DNA from: Oscillospiraceae bacterium
GTDB lineage: Bacteria; Bacillota; Clostridia; Oscillospirales; Acutalibacteraceae
Direction: 5' to 3'
Assembly: GCA_009783605.1 (NCBI GenBank)
Contig: WRDE01000165.1
Location: 1 to 5,492, forward strand
DNA: 5,492 nucleotides
Made by a program: the position numbers and the translations under genes. Positions within the stretch are counted from its first letter, which is position 1, and each line of letters starts with the position of its first letter. Of this stretch, positions 5,155-5,492 are shown piece by piece. The notes under the pieces were generated by a model. That model ran no database searches. It was not told the origin of the DNA and was given only the letters and a program-made list of their open reading frames with translations.

Positions 5155-5492
5155 ATGAAAATCCTGCAAATCAATGCGGTCTGCGGTTCCGGGAGTACCG
5201 GGCGGATTGCCGCCGGGATCTCCCGCGCGCTGGCCGGGAGCGGGCATGACTGCCTTGTCGCCTATGGCCGGGGCGGTGCGCCGGGGGATATCGGAAGCTT
5301 CAAATGCGGCGGGGACGCCGGGGTATATCTCCACGGGGCGCTCAGCCGGATCACCGGCCGGCATGGGTTTTATTCCCGCGCCGCCACCAAAAGGCTGATC
5401 CGGAAGGCCGAGGAATACCGGCCCGATGTGGTCCACCTGCACAACCTCCACGGGTATTATCTGCATCTGCCGGCGCTGTTCGGCTGGCTGGC
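5155..5492 (+). CDS. Glycosyltransferase, GT4-like, N-terminal part (runs off right edge)
   Basis: The visible 112 codons start MKILQINAV and continue with GSGSTGRIA (11-19), a glycine-rich first-strand loop. HDCLVAYGRGG (31-41), a GVYLHGALSRITGRHGF stretch (56-72) and PDVVHLHNLHGYYL (90-103) follow. This pattern is typical of the N-terminal Rossmann domain of GT4-type glycosyltransferases from polysaccharide and capsule clusters, which add sugars to lipid-linked or cell-wall glycans at the cytoplasmic membrane. The C-terminal nucleotide-sugar domain with its usual EX7E region lies beyond the window, so donor and acceptor cannot be assigned. The start at 5155 is supported by GAAAGG (5142-5147) at seven-base spacing. 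The gene has its own likely promoter after the ger terminator, suggesting a separate unit that may begin a glycan cluster. Confidence 0.88.
   Translation, partial: MKILQINAVCGSGSTGRIAAGISRALAGSGHDCLVAYGRGGAPGDIGSFKCGGDAGVYLHGALSRITGRHGFYSRAATKRLIRKAEEYRPDVVHLHNLHGYYLHLPALFGWL

Overview
The window carries a spore-germination (germinant receptor) operon, flanked by a leucine-biosynthesis gene on one side and a glycosyltransferase gene on the other. A GerA/GerB/GerC set is diagnostic of an endospore-forming Firmicute. The coding DNA is GC-rich with heavy use of CGG (Arg) and GGG (Gly) codons, and the two main intergenic gaps are strongly AT-rich by contrast. This suggests a high-GC Clostridia-type anaerobe or a relative, but I cannot name the genus.

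Layout: 1-1040 (minus strand) is the N-terminal 346 codons of a type-2 2-isopropylmalate synthase (leuA), which runs off the left edge. 1041-1227 is a divergent, AT-rich intergenic region bounded by a 20-bp perfect inverted repeat (23 of 24 positions if the start codons are included). As a result leuA and gerA have mirror-image leaders, each with the same GGAG Shine-Dalgarno seven bases before its ATG. The interior holds short interspersed direct repeats and a candidate forespore (sigma-G-like) promoter for the operon. 1228-5016 (plus strand) is a tightly packed four-gene operon in the order A-C-D-B: gerA-family (1228-2640), gerC-family (2637-3725), a 63-residue two-helix membrane protein resembling the small D subunits of Bacillus receptors (3755-3946), and gerB-family (3943-5016). 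Two of the junctions are ATGA stop/start overlaps. 5017-5154 contains an AT-rich repeat, a 22-bp perfect hairpin that probably ends the operon, and a good housekeeping promoter whose -35 starts in the hairpin loop. 5155-5492 is the N-terminus of a GT4-like glycosyltransferase that runs off the right edge.

How it works together: by family knowledge, the A, B and C subunits (with D as a modulator) assemble in the inner membrane of the spore. B is the APC-type transporter-like subunit that senses germinant, A oligomerises as a channel-like subunit, and C is normally a lipoprotein facing outward. LeuA and the glycosyltransferase look like unrelated neighbours.

I do not see a novel defence or mobile system. 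The points most worth a second look are the GerC-family protein without a lipobox cysteine, the mirror-image leaders made from a probable dispersed repeat, and the overlapping terminator and promoter downstream of gerB.
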